From Myxococcus llanfairpwllgwyngyllgogerychwyrndrobwllllantysiliogogogochensis (GTDB lineage Bacteria > Myxococcota > Myxococcia > Myxococcales > Myxococcaceae), in assembly GCF_006636215.1 (NCBI RefSeq), contig NZ_VIFM01000034.1, positions 1 through 64,000 on the forward strand: 64,000 nucleotides of DNA. The letters run 5' to 3'. A model generated the notes under the pieces. It did no database searches, had not been told where the DNA came from, and was given only the letters and a program-made list of their open reading frames with translations. Position numbers and translations under genes: made by a program. Shown piece after piece: positions 50,954 through 61,746 of the stretch; positions within the stretch are counted from its first letter, which is position 1; each line of letters begins with the position of its first letter.

Positions 50954-51784
50954 TCAGCTCCGGACGGTGGCGTGCTCGGTGGCCCAGTTGAGGGCGAGGT
51001 CCGCGACGGCCTCCCAGCCCGGCTGCGCCACGGTGTAGTGCGAGCGGCCCTTGAGCTCCACGTACTCCGTCACCGCCTTCGACTTCGCGTAGCGCTTCAC
51101 GTTCTCCCGCTGGATTTTCGCCGGGAGGATGATGTCCGAGTCACCCGAGAGGAACAGCAGCGGCGCGCGCTCGTCGTTCTTCAGATTCACGGTGACTTCG
51201 GAGTGCGGCGTCAGGTTGGCGAGGGCGCCCTGGAACAGCGCGCGGCCCGAGCCCGGCACGTACTGTGTGCGGTACACCTCGTCCGACTCCTCCTGCGTCA
51301 GCGTGTTGGTGAAGGCGTAGTGGAACTGCTCGGGCGTCATCGGCGCGGGACGATTCACATTGGCCGGGTTGAGCAGCGTGGACGCGGTCGACTTGATGGT
51401 GGTGAACGGCAGCGTGTAGACGCCCTTCACCGGCGCGGAGTGGATGGCGACGCCCGCGGCGCCCACGCCCCTGTCCAGCAGCATCTGTACGAAGGCGCCG
51501 CCGTACGAGTGGCCCATGAGGATGGGCGGGGTGGGCAGCGCGCGGATGATGCGCTCGTAGTGGTCGACAATCTGCTTCACGCGCAGGTTCTCCAGCGGCG
51601 TCGGGTCCTTCTGGAGCGCCTCCACGCCGACCTCCAGGCCGGGCCACGACGGGGCGATGACGCGGTAGCCGGCCTTCGTGAAGCGGTCAATCCAGCCCTG
51701 CCAGCTCCTGGGCGTCATCCACATGCCGTGGACGAGGACGATGGTGTCGGGCTGGGTCTGGGTCTTCTGGACGGTGGCGCTCAT
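50954..51784 (-). CDS. Alpha/beta-hydrolase
   Basis: 276 residues. The oxyanion HG (VLVHGMWMTP), nucleophile elbow GHSYGG (Ser93), acid in LFLSGDSDIILP, and His in GRSHYTVAQP form the catalytic triad of an alpha/beta-hydrolase. It resembles short soluble esterases and haloperoxidase-like hydrolases; substrate unknown. No signal peptide. It lies between the unknown Cys protein (convergent) and the serine hydrolase upstream on the same strand, 147 bases away, possibly a separate transcript. Confidence 0.9.
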   Translation of the reverse strand: MSATVQKTQTQPDTIVLVHGMWMTPRSWQGWIDRFTKAGYRVIAPSWPGLEVGVEALQKDPTPLENLRVKQIVDHYERIIRALPTPPILMGHSYGGAFVQMLLDRGVGAAGVAIHSAPVKGVYTLPFTTIKSTASTLLNPANVNRPAPMTPEQFHYAFTNTLTQEESDEVYRTQYVPGSGRALFQGALANLTPHSEVTVNLKNDERAPLLFLSGDSDIILPAKIQRENVKRYAKSKAVTEYVELKGRSHYTVAQPGWEAVADLALNWATEHATVRS

Positions 51785-51931
51785 GGCGTACTCCCTCTTG
51801 GTTTCACCGCGTCTGCCGCGGTGTGCGTTGCTGACAAGAGGAACAGTAGAGACCTGGGCGTCCGCGAAAAATGGGGCGCCGGGCAGAGGACTGTTTCCAC
51901 GCGGGAAACAATCCTCCCCAGGGGAGACCCG

Positions 51932-53509
51932 CTACTTCGAGGCCGCGCCGAGCTTCTCCAGCATCATCACGGCGTTGTTGTTCTTGGGGTCCAACTCCAG
52001 CGACTTCTTGTAGCGGAAGATGGCCTCGTCCTTCCGCCCGGCCTCGGCGTAGCCCTCACCCAGGCTGTCGTGGGCGTTGGAGTCCTGCGGGTAGAGCTCG
52101 ACGTTGGCCTCGAACATCTTCACGGCGTCGGGGACCTTGCCCGAGCGCAGGAGCGAGTAGGCGATGTCGTTGAGGACGGCGGGGGACAGTTGCTTGTCCT
52201 CGGGTGTGGCGGCGCTCTTGCGGGCCTTGAACCAGGTGATGGCGGCATCGGCGCCCTTCAATCGCGTCAGCAGGTCCACCGTGGTGAAGGCATTGTCGGG
52301 AGCGAGCGTGTAGCCCTTCCAGCCGTACTCGGCCATGACGCTCGCGATGATGGGCTCGAAGAGGCGTGAGCCCGCATCCGAGTTGGTCATGATGGCCACG
52401 CCGCTGCCCGACTCGAAGGCCATGAGGAAGCAGCGGTAGCCCTCGTTCGAGCCGCCATGGCCGAACCAGTCCTGGTCCGAAGGACGCTCGAAGCCGATGC
52501 CGAACCTCTCTGACTGGCGGGTGAGCATCTGCTTCGCCATCGCCTGGGACACCACGCGGCGGGACTGCCCCTTCGTCGCCTTGGACATCTCCAGCGCGAC
52601 GCGGGCGAGGTCCGACGGCGTCGTCCACAATCCGGCGGGGGCCATCTCCGGGTAGACATGCCAACGGCCCTCGACGCTCTTGCCCCCGGAGTACGTGCCG
52701 CTGGCCGCCATGGACGCCAGGTGCTTGGGCAGCGGCTGCTCGTAGGTGCTGTGCTTCATGCCGAGCGGCGCGAGCACGGTCTCCTTCATGATTTGGGGGA
52801 AGGGCTTCTTGAGCTGATCCACCAGCATCTGCTGGACGATGGTGGTACCGCCGCCGCTGTAGCGCGTCAGCGTGCCGGGCACGGTGTCCACGCGCACGGC
52901 GGACGTGTTCGCGGGCTTCTCGCCATCGAGCACCTGCTGGGTCGTGGGCACGGGCCCGGTGACGGAGTAGCCGGGGAAGCCGCTCACCGTCGTCCCCGCG
53001 CTGTGCGAGAGCAGCCGGCGCAGCGTCACCTTCTGCTCCTTGGTGAACTCGTTGTCGGGCAGCTTCCAGGAGATGAGCGTGTCGTTGATGTCCGCGTCGA
53101 GCGACCACTTGCGCTTCTCTGCGTGGTGCATCGCGGCGAGCGCCGCCACGGGCTTGCTGATGGACGCGGCCTGGAAGAGCGTGTCGACGGTGACGGCGTC
53201 GGTGCCGCCCACCTGCTTCACTCCGTACCCCTTGGCCCAGATGAGCGAGCCCTGGTCGAACACGGCGATGCTCACGCCAGGGATGCCATACAGCTCCATC
53301 CACTGAGGCAGCGAGAGCTGACGTGGCGCCTCGCCGGGGAGGGTTACCGCGGGCAGGCCCTGCTCCACGCGAGCGATGCGGGCGGCCTCGGTGGGGCGGG
53401 CCAGCCACTGCGTCGCGGGCTTGCGGGTGTCCGCGGCGGTGAGGAGGCCCAGGGCCGTGAGGCCCGAGAGGGCCACGGTGAGGAGACGGGATGAAGGTCT
53501 TGGGTTCAT
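51932..53509 (-). CDS. Serine beta-lactamase-like hydrolase with TPR tail
   Basis: 525 residues from ATG 53509, with a signal peptide (LLTVALSGLTALGLLTAADT). The class C-type motifs are SISK (Ser116-x-x-Lys119) in FQAASISKPVAAL, YSG at GTLTRYSGGGT and HGG at DWFGHGGSNEGYRCF. After ~430 residues comes a short TPR region (NDIAYSLLRSGKVPDAVKMFEANVELYPQDSNAHDSLGEGYAEAGRKDEAIFRYKKSLELDPKNNNA). Members are esterases, peptidases or beta-lactamases; the YSG motif and TPR tail favour a peptidase/esterase. The frame is open to 53638, but the signal begins at 53509. Confidence 0.9.
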   Translation of the reverse strand: MNPRPSSRLLTVALSGLTALGLLTAADTRKPATQWLARPTEAARIARVEQGLPAVTLPGEAPRQLSLPQWMELYGIPGVSIAVFDQGSLIWAKGYGVKQVGGTDAVTVDTLFQAASISKPVAALAAMHHAEKRKWSLDADINDTLISWKLPDNEFTKEQKVTLRRLLSHSAGTTVSGFPGYSVTGPVPTTQQVLDGEKPANTSAVRVDTVPGTLTRYSGGGTTIVQQMLVDQLKKPFPQIMKETVLAPLGMKHSTYEQPLPKHLASMAASGTYSGGKSVEGRWHVYPEMAPAGLWTTPSDLARVALEMSKATKGQSRRVVSQAMAKQMLTRQSERFGIGFERPSDQDWFGHGGSNEGYRCFLMAFESGSGVAIMTNSDAGSRLFEPIIASVMAEYGWKGYTLAPDNAFTTVDLLTRLKGADAAITWFKARKSAATPEDKQLSPAVLNDIAYSLLRSGKVPDAVKMFEANVELYPQDSNAHDSLGEGYAEAGRKDEAIFRYKKSLELDPKNNNAVMMLEKLGAASK

Positions 53510-53776
53510 GGAAGGGGTTCCTGGAGGGACTCGCGTGAAATGCCGCGTCACACGAACCCTACGCGGTTCCCCCGGGTCGCTTGCGCTCGCCTGCTCATGA
53601 GGCGTTTCACGACCCGCTGGAAACCCCCGAGCGGCCACCCACCAATGTCCTGCGGCAACCCCTGGAGGTGTCGAGCGGGGAACAGACGCGCTGGGTTCAG
53701 CGTGCGCTGGGAAACCCCGAAATCACCGAATCGAAAATGAGGAGACGGGCTTCGACTTTCCGAAAGGAAGTGACGC

Positions 53777-55996
53777 ATGGGGGGCACGGCGGCGATTCGA
53801 GGTGGCTCACCGACGACGTCGTCGACGGGGACCGCCGAGGCGGATGCGGCCCGGCGTGCGGAAGAGGCTCGGCGTCGCGCGGAGGCGGCGAGGAAGGCGG
53901 CGGAGGCCGCGCGTCGTGCCGCCGAGGAGTCACGTCGTGCCGCGGAGGCCGCGCGTCGCGCGCAGGAGAAGTCGCGAGCGGAGGCGGCGAAGGCGAAGTC
54001 CCAGGCCGAGGCGCCGGGGCAGACTCCGACAGAGGCGAAGGACTCCAGGAAGGAGGCCGTGGAGGCGCAGCGGGCGGAGAAGCTCGCCGCGCAGCGGACG
54101 GCTCGGGCCGAGGAGTCGCAGCGGGCCGCGGAGGAGCATGCCGCGCGCTCCGCCCAGCGTGCGCAGGGCGCGATGCGTGAGGCGAACACGCAGGCCAGTG
54201 TCCAGGGCCTGCCGCCTCCGTATGACGCGCAGCGCCTCTCGGGCGCCACGTCCAATCCGGTGCGGAGCAGTGTGTCGAGCTTCGAGGACGCCTCGCGCAA
54301 CGTGCTGCGCGACAAGCTGCTGGGCCATGTGCCGGCGCCTCCGGGGAACTCGGAGGCGTCGTCGCTGCTCACGGAGGATGCGAAGGACGGCAAGGTCAAC
54401 TGCCTGGATACGGCGGCGGACTGGGTGGACAAGGCGTCGCCGGAGTTGCTCGCGCGCTCGGAGATGGTCTTCCTGAAGGACCAGCGGCCGGGGACGGAGG
54501 GCCAGACGGGGCACGTGGTGGTGCGCCAGGGCGAGCAGGTGTTGGACCCGACGACGAACCAGTCGTACGAGTCGCTGGACGCGTACAAGAAGGCGCAGTC
54601 GCAATACACGGAGGCGGGGACGGTGTCGGCGACGGATGCGAAGCGCATCTTCGACACGCCGCCCGGCTCACCCGAGCGCGCCGCGGAGTTGGACAAGGCG
54701 AAGCTGTCTCCCGAACTCCAGTCGATGATGGTCGCGGACGTGAGCACGCCGGAGAAGGAGGCGTGGGACCGCTACGACGCGCACGTGAAGAAGGGCCTGG
54801 ACTTGAGGGACGTCCCAGGGGGCCTGCGCCAGGAGCTTCGCGCCGAACACACCGCGACGACGCAGCGGCTGAAGGACGAGGCGAACAAGTCGTCTGTCGA
54901 CCGACTGCGGCAGGAGTTGAGCGCCACGCCGGAGGGCCAGAAGGCGCTCGCGGACCTGGATGCGCGCGGTGTCCAGGTGAACGTGGTGGACGACGCGTCC
55001 TATCCGGAGCTGCCGGGAGAGAAGACGGACGGCTACGCGTTGCCGGGCAACGGGGACATCACGTTGCGCCGCTCGGCGGCCACGTCGGACGTGTTGCTGC
55101 GCGAGGCCCAGAACTCGGCGCGGACGCAGGAGCTGAGGCTTCCGACGACGGAGGCGGACGGGAAGCGGCTGTCCGCGGCGGTGACGGAGCGCATCAACGC
55201 GAACCCGAGACAGCCGGTGGAGTTCGAGGCCGATGGCCTCCACGTGGTGGCGATGAAGAACGCCACGCCATCCGTTGTCGAGCATGGGGGCAGCATCGTC
55301 GACAACGTGTTGGGGAGCTGGGCGAGGCCGGAGGCGGCGAAGCCCTTCTCCAAGCTGGCGCAGGAGGAGGGGCGTCAGCCAGGCAGCGACACCATCATCA
55401 ACACCAGCTTCTATGGCGTCCCTTTCTCCGGGAGCAGTCCGGTGGGGAAGGTGATTGAGAACGGGAAGGTGCTGGGGGGTGAGTCGTCACCGGACCGGTT
55501 CTATGCGGCGTGGACGTCGAGTGGCCTGAAGTTCGGGCAGGGAGATCCGCCGGCGGATTCGAAGGTGGCGTTTGGTGGGGCGGTGCCGCTCATCATCAAC
55601 AACACGCCGTATGGGGACGGGAATCAGTACAAGCCCGGGACGTCCTCGGCGGCGCCGCTCACGGGAGACCCGGGGGCTTATGCGTCCGACCTGACGCAGC
55701 GGAACAACGAGGGCTTCAAGGACCAGAACGAGCGGGGTGCGAACAGTGGAAAGGTCGTCGTCGGTTACGACCGGGACACGGGCACCACGTATGTCGTCGC
55801 GCAGGACGACGGGTCGAAGCCGGGCAAGACGCTCGCGGAGATTCGCGACTCGCTGGTGAAGCTGGGGGTGGATGACGCGGTGTCGTTCGACGGCTCGGAC
55901 TCGGCCACGCTGGTTCGGGATGACCAGGTGAAGGTGGACCCTGGTGGCGTGAAGGACAGGACCATCCCCTACGGGCTCAAGCTGAGCCTGCCGTGA
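53777..55996 (+). CDS. Coiled-coil protein with Cys-His-Asp and NAGPA domains
   Basis: 739 residues. Residues ~20-140 are an Ala/Arg/Glu coiled coil (EEARRRAEAARKAAEAARRAAEESRR). Next, a papain-like block holds Cys209 (KVNCLDTAADWV), His246 (GQTGHVVVRQG) and Asp257 (VLDPTTN). The C-terminus fits the phosphodiester glycosidase (NAGPA) family: NTSFYGVPFSGSSPVGKVIENGKV...RFYAAW, GGAVPLI, and DAVSFDGSDSATLV with Asp705. Two catalytic domains on a coiled-coil stalk suggest a secreted or injected hydrolase; no signal peptide. AAAGGAAG upstream sets ATG 53777. Its companion at 56120 shares the APGQTP segment. Confidence 0.75.
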   Translation: MGGTAAIRGGSPTTSSTGTAEADAARRAEEARRRAEAARKAAEAARRAAEESRRAAEAARRAQEKSRAEAAKAKSQAEAPGQTPTEAKDSRKEAVEAQRAEKLAAQRTARAEESQRAAEEHAARSAQRAQGAMREANTQASVQGLPPPYDAQRLSGATSNPVRSSVSSFEDASRNVLRDKLLGHVPAPPGNSEASSLLTEDAKDGKVNCLDTAADWVDKASPELLARSEMVFLKDQRPGTEGQTGHVVVRQGEQVLDPTTNQSYESLDAYKKAQSQYTEAGTVSATDAKRIFDTPPGSPERAAELDKAKLSPELQSMMVADVSTPEKEAWDRYDAHVKKGLDLRDVPGGLRQELRAEHTATTQRLKDEANKSSVDRLRQELSATPEGQKALADLDARGVQVNVVDDASYPELPGEKTDGYALPGNGDITLRRSAATSDVLLREAQNSARTQELRLPTTEADGKRLSAAVTERINANPRQPVEFEADGLHVVAMKNATPSVVEHGGSIVDNVLGSWARPEAAKPFSKLAQEEGRQPGSDTIINTSFYGVPFSGSSPVGKVIENGKVLGGESSPDRFYAAWTSSGLKFGQGDPPADSKVAFGGAVPLIINNTPYGDGNQYKPGTSSAAPLTGDPGAYASDLTQRNNEGFKDQNERGANSGKVVVGYDRDTGTTYVVAQDDGSKPGKTLAEIRDSLVKLGVDDAVSFDGSDSATLVRDDQVKVDPGGVKDRTIPYGLKLSLP

Positions 55997-56119
55997 CGCG
56001 GGGGACGGGGACCCGGATGTGTGTCGGGCCCCGGAAAAGTAATTCCCGATGTAACCGTGTGGGCGCTTCTGGCGAAGAAGGGGTGTCTGTCCCTCATCGC
56101 ACTTGGAAGGAAGTGACCC

Positions 56120-56740
56120 GTGAATTCGCTGACCAAGGTGGATGGCCGTTCGACGATGCGCCAGCAGGGCCCGAAGGCGGATGACGCGCAGCGCGCGGAT
56201 GATGCGCGCAAGAAGGCGGAGGCGGAGGTTCGGGCGGCGAAGGCGGCGAAGGAGGCGGAGAAGAACGCGCGCAAGCAGGCCGAGGCCGCGGAGAAGGCGC
56301 TCGACGAGGCTTCGAAGAGGCGGGTGGAGGCGGAGATGAAGGCGAATGCGCCGGGGCAGACGCCGAAGCAGCAGGAGTCCTCGGCGAAGGCGCTCGCGGA
56401 GGCGCAGGCGGACGAGCAGACCGCCCTGGTGAAGCTGGCCAACGCGCAGAAGAAGCTCGAGTCCGCTTCCGCGAAGGCGTCCGAGTCCGCGCGTCGCGCG
56501 GATGAGGCGAAGAAGAAGGCGAACGACGCGGCGGAGCGGGCGGGGCAGCCTCGGCCATTTGGCAAGGAGCAGCCCAAGGCCAACGAGAAGTCGCAGTCGA
56601 CCTTCGAGGACGGGCAGCGCCAGCCGGACATGGAGAAGATGATGGGCCGGACGCAGTCCGCGAACAGCATGGAGCCGGCGTTCTCCTCGAACATGCCGAT
56701 GATGAAGCCCTCGGAGATGATGCAGTCGATGAGCGTCTGA
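56120..56740 (+). CDS. Coiled-coil companion protein
   Basis: 206 residues, mainly a coiled coil (DDAQRADDARKKAEAEVRAAKAAKEAEKNARKQAEAAEKALDEASKRRVEAEMKANAPGQTP...) with a second helical stretch and a Met-rich C-terminus (MEKMMGRTQSANSMEPAFSSNMPMMKPSEMMQSM). The APGQTP block is shared with the larger protein at 53777, as is the leader GGAAGGAAGTGAC before the start. It probably arose by partial duplication and may assemble with that protein. The GTG at 56120 is the start. Confidence 0.78.
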   Translation: MNSLTKVDGRSTMRQQGPKADDAQRADDARKKAEAEVRAAKAAKEAEKNARKQAEAAEKALDEASKRRVEAEMKANAPGQTPKQQESSAKALAEAQADEQTALVKLANAQKKLESASAKASESARRADEAKKKANDAAERAGQPRPFGKEQPKANEKSQSTFEDGQRQPDMEKMMGRTQSANSMEPAFSSNMPMMKPSEMMQSMSV

Positions 56741-56752
56741 GCGCGGCTCCGC

Positions 56753-58768
<2,016 letters not shown>

Positions 58769-58822
58769 GGAGCCTAGTGCCGGCGTGTGAGGCCACTCAA
58801 AACGAGGTGCGAGGTGTTGGCC

Positions 58823-58849
58823 CTGACAATGTCAGATGTTGGCCATCTG
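58823..58849. promoter_or_regulatory. Two overlapping dyads upstream of the kinase gene
   Basis: CTGACA-A-TGTCAG (58823-58835) and CAGATG-TTGGC-CATCTG (58833-58849) overlap by three bases, both perfect. TGTTGGCC occurs on both sides. They lie 55-80 bases before the kinase start, between it and the immunity-like gene, so could be an operator or a transcript-end structure. Confidence 0.5.
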
Positions 58850-58885
58850 AGGGGAGAGGTGACAGCTGCGCCCCGCGCTGAGGCG

Positions 58886-59650
58886 TCAAGGCGGTGAGCG
58901 ACCGCCGAGCTTCGGGAAGCGCTCGTAGGCCCGTAAGAGCGCGTCCAGGTGGGCGGGGTTGTCGAGATCGAGCGGCGCTTCGGTGAGCGGCACAATCCAT
59001 CCACCCGTTGCCGTGCGCCGCGCCCGTGAGAGCAGGTCCGTGTCGCGGGCAGGGTCGGGGAACCCGATGGCTTCCGCGGCAGCATCCGACCAGTAGTTCA
59101 GCCAGCCGAGGTAATAGGGAATCTCAGGCGAGCGGATGTGCTCGAAGAGCTTCAGGGCGGGCAGCCCCCTGCGTGGGGACGGCGGCCCTTCCAGCGTGGG
59201 TGCTGTCTGATACGCAATGTCCAGCGCGGCTCCGTCCGGCGTCGCATGCCCCCAGAACGCGCGTGCGCCTTCCGCCATGCCCTCCAGCATCTCCACCGCT
59301 GCCGTGATGCTGGCCGCGTCCAGCGGCAACTTCGCATGGACTTGGAGCTGTTGCTGGCCGCCAGGGCTTGCGCTCGCGGAGCGTCGCATCCCAGAAATGG
59401 TTACTGGGTAGCTCTCGTCACCGTTGCATAGCAGTGGGAACTTTCCGCGTGTTGCCGCCTCAGCGAGCCACGCCTCGCGTTGTGGTAGCTCGATGGGGCG
59501 CCCTCCTTTGCTCACTTCCCACTCCAGGCGCAAACCGGGCAGCGCCCGTTCCATGCCACGGACGACAGCGAGTGTGCGGCCGTCGTGCCCCGCGAGTGTA
59601 GGCGCGTAGACGGTCATATCAAGGCGCTTTCGCGTGGTCATCGTTTGCAT
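58886..59650 (-). CDS. Immunity-like protein (DUF5953 type)
   Basis: 254 residues, apparently cytoplasmic, with an N-terminal TVYAPTLAGHDGRTLAVVRGMERALPGLRLEWEVSKGGRPIELPQREAWL and a C-terminal helical part ending HLDALLRAYERFPKLGG. It matches what I recall as DUF5953 of myxobacteria, unverified. Its start overlaps the end of the lipoprotein gene by 13 bases, so it is translated right after it. The tight pairing with a nuclease-like protein is typical of toxin then immunity. Confidence 0.75.
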   Translation of the reverse strand: MQTMTTRKRLDMTVYAPTLAGHDGRTLAVVRGMERALPGLRLEWEVSKGGRPIELPQREAWLAEAATRGKFPLLCNGDESYPVTISGMRRSASASPGGQQQLQVHAKLPLDAASITAAVEMLEGMAEGARAFWGHATPDGAALDIAYQTAPTLEGPPSPRRGLPALKLFEHIRSPEIPYYLGWLNYWSDAAAEAIGFPDPARDTDLLSRARRTATGGWIVPLTEAPLDLDNPAHLDALLRAYERFPKLGGRSPP

Positions 59651-60540
59651 CCCGTGACGGCGATTCTGAGGCTGGAGTCCTGTCGCAGCAGCGCATCTTT
59701 GTGCGCGGCACTACTCACCCCAACGACGAAGCTATATCCACAGGCCGCTGCGATGTCGCGGTCCTCCTGGAGCTCTTCCAACTGATCTTCGACGACCCGA
59801 TCCCGGAGGAAGTCACTGTACGTGTCAAACTGATGGGTCTTGATCTCCCACAGCACACGCGCGCCGACTTGAAGCGCATCAAACCGCTTGCCGCCAACGA
59901 GCACGTCATTGCCGGGATAGCGGTTGGGCGGAAACGTGTCGGCGCACTCGTTATGCGGAGCATCCTCGCCCGCGTGCGGCACCGGGACGGGCCTGCACTC
60001 CGGATGGCGTTCTCGGTCCAGTGGATCGGTCGGCGCCGGGGGGAACCAGTCCTGCCCTGCTGGCTCGGGCTTTCGGTGCGTCAAACGCTCCTGCTCATCG
60101 GGGGGCCGCGTTTGGGTCTCAGGCTGCGCACCCTCACGAGATGCCCTCCGATATGCATCCAACTCTTCTTTGATGGCGACGGCCACCACGACTGCTCCAG
60201 CGACAATCACGGCTCCAACGACTATCTCGGGTGCTATCAGGATGCAGACCCCTAAACCCAAGGTCGCGGCCCCCGCGGAGGCGACAGAGCATCTTCCCGT
60301 GACATCGCGAAACTGGACCCGCTGATGGTCGAGCGCCTGATAGCACCTCTCCACAAGCACGGCCCATTCGTTGGATGCCTCCCGCACCACGCAGCGCCCG
60401 CCATCCGCCCACGGCAGCGTCGCCGCTCGCTGGAGGTTGGCGACCCTTGGGTTCAAGGGCACTTGCTCCCTTGGGCTCGGTGCCGACGTAGCGCACGCCG
60501 AGAGGAAGAGCAGAAGTGTGGCGCAGGCGCGGAGTCGCAT
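59638..60540 (-). CDS. Lipoprotein with PD-(D/E)XK-like nuclease C-terminus
   Basis: 300 residues. The signal MRLRACATLLLFLSACATS has lipobox LSAC (Cys16). A hydrophobic stretch about 95-125 (AATLGLGVCILIAPEIVVGAVIVAGAVVVAVAI) may insert in a membrane. The C-terminus has FDALQVGARVLWEIKTHQFDTYS, giving D221...E232-x-K234, the PD-(D/E)XK nuclease signature, then DRDIAAACGYSFVVGVSS. It resembles DUF6310/restriction-endonuclease-fold toxins. Next gene is the overlapping immunity-like protein. The nuclease label is inferred from motif spacing. Confidence 0.72.
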   Translation of the reverse strand: MRLRACATLLLFLSACATSAPSPREQVPLNPRVANLQRAATLPWADGGRCVVREASNEWAVLVERCYQALDHQRVQFRDVTGRCSVASAGAATLGLGVCILIAPEIVVGAVIVAGAVVVAVAIKEELDAYRRASREGAQPETQTRPPDEQERLTHRKPEPAGQDWFPPAPTDPLDRERHPECRPVPVPHAGEDAPHNECADTFPPNRYPGNDVLVGGKRFDALQVGARVLWEIKTHQFDTYSDFLRDRVVEDQLEELQEDRDIAAACGYSFVVGVSSAAHKDALLRQDSSLRIAVTGCKR

Positions 60541-60933
60541 GGGCGCGTCCTTTCAGTCGAGCCAGCGAGCCGCGGGTCAGAGTCGGCCTGCTCCGGAGTA
60601 TGCCACGACGATGTGCGGTGAAGACGCCTGGGCCGTGCCAGCGCGGCTGCTCCGGCGCGACGGGGCTCGGTAGGGAACGCCGTAAAGAATGGCGTCAGGC
60701 AGACTGAAGGTCGGGTCGGGCCCAACCCTGAGCTATCCCCTCGTTTGAAGGTTCTCCTCGGAGAACCCATGGGCAGCCGAGCGAGCTTTGAGGGGAAGTC
60801 GATTCGCACGCACCACTTGCTTCGCCTGGAGGCTCTTGGTGGTGAGTCAGTGCTGCAGCGGCTTCACGGCCTCGTTGACCTTCGGGGGATGTGCGAGGCC
60901 GCGCTCGTCGCCACCTGGGCAGACGTGGGGTGG
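60541..60933. other. Gene-free region between toxin pair and polysaccharide genes
   Basis: About 390 bases with only shadow frames. GGTTCTCC (60750-60757) and GGAGAACC (60760-60767) form a perfect hairpin with a two-base loop, a probable transcript-end structure for the polysaccharide operon on the reverse strand. A weaker dyad, ACGCC and GGCGT, sits near 60680-60700. Confidence 0.5.
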
Positions 60934-61746
60934 CTACTCCGACTTCCCACCCGTCCGCTGCCAGAACTCACGCACCAGAATCGTCGCGAAGCGCGAGTCA
61001 TTCAGGATGTACCGGCGCCACAGGCGCTTGGGTTCATTGACCAGACGGTAGAGCCACTCGAAGCCCGCCTTGGAAATCCACTGCGGCGCGCGCTTGGCCG
61101 TACCCGCGATGAAGTCGAACCCCGCCCCGATGCCAATCGCCACGGTGGGCCCCAGCTTCCCGGCCACCTGCGAAATCCACACCTCCTGCTTCGGACTCCC
61201 CAACGCCACGAAGAGCAGGTGCGGATCCGCCTCCCGAATCTTCGCCACAATCGGGTCGTTCTGCGCATCCCCTCCATCCGTCTTCACCATCGGCGAGTCC
61301 CACCCCACCACCTCCACGCCGTACGTATCCTTCACCTGCTTCGCCACCTTCGCCGCCACGCCAGGGCCCGCGCCGAGCAGGAACACCCGCCACTTGCGCT
61401 CCGCCCCCAGCTTCATCAGCGGGAGAATCAGGTCCGAGCCGGCGATGCGCTCGGGCAACGTCACGTCCATCGCCTTCGATGCCCAGACAATCGGCATCCC
61501 ATCCACCACCGAAATCGTGGCGCGCGAGTACGCCTCGCGGAACTGCACGTTGTCCTCCGCCAGCACCACGTGGTCCACGTTGGCCGTGAAGACGTAGCCG
61601 CCCTGGTGCAAATCGACCAGGCGCCCAATCTGCTGCACGGCGTCCTCGAACGTCAGCTGGTCGATGGCCAACTGCCCAATGTGCAGGCGCGGGCGGCCCG
61701 TGGTGAACGGCGTCGGCTTCGGAGTCTCGGGGGTCGCGGCACTCAT
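60934..61746 (-). CDS. WecG/TagA/CpsF glycosyltransferase
   Basis: 270 residues. The GT26 family hallmarks are GYVFTANVDHVVLAEDNVQFREAYSRATISVVDGMPIVWASKAM, VFLLGAGPGVAAKVAKQV, and LLFVALGSPKQEVWI. It adds a sugar (ManNAcA/ManNAc-type in other systems) to an undecaprenyl-linked precursor. Its ATG overlaps the GH44 stop (ATGA). Position relative to parAB and the neighbour suggests the eps exopolysaccharide locus, with this as an EpsA-like enzyme; that is inference. Confidence 0.92.
   Translation of the reverse strand: MSAATPETPKPTPFTTGRPRLHIGQLAIDQLTFEDAVQQIGRLVDLHQGGYVFTANVDHVVLAEDNVQFREAYSRATISVVDGMPIVWASKAMDVTLPERIAGSDLILPLMKLGAERKWRVFLLGAGPGVAAKVAKQVKDTYGVEVVGWDSPMVKTDGGDAQNDPIVAKIREADPHLLFVALGSPKQEVWISQVAGKLGPTVAIGIGAGFDFIAGTAKRAPQWISKAGFEWLYRLVNEPKRLWRRYILNDSRFATILVREFWQRTGGKSE

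Noticed and set aside
53581-54180. 199-residue forward frame overlapping the start of the coiled-coil/NAGPA gene
   Set aside because: Different frame from the well-supported coiled-coil gene, glycine/arginine-rich with no domain; a shadow frame.
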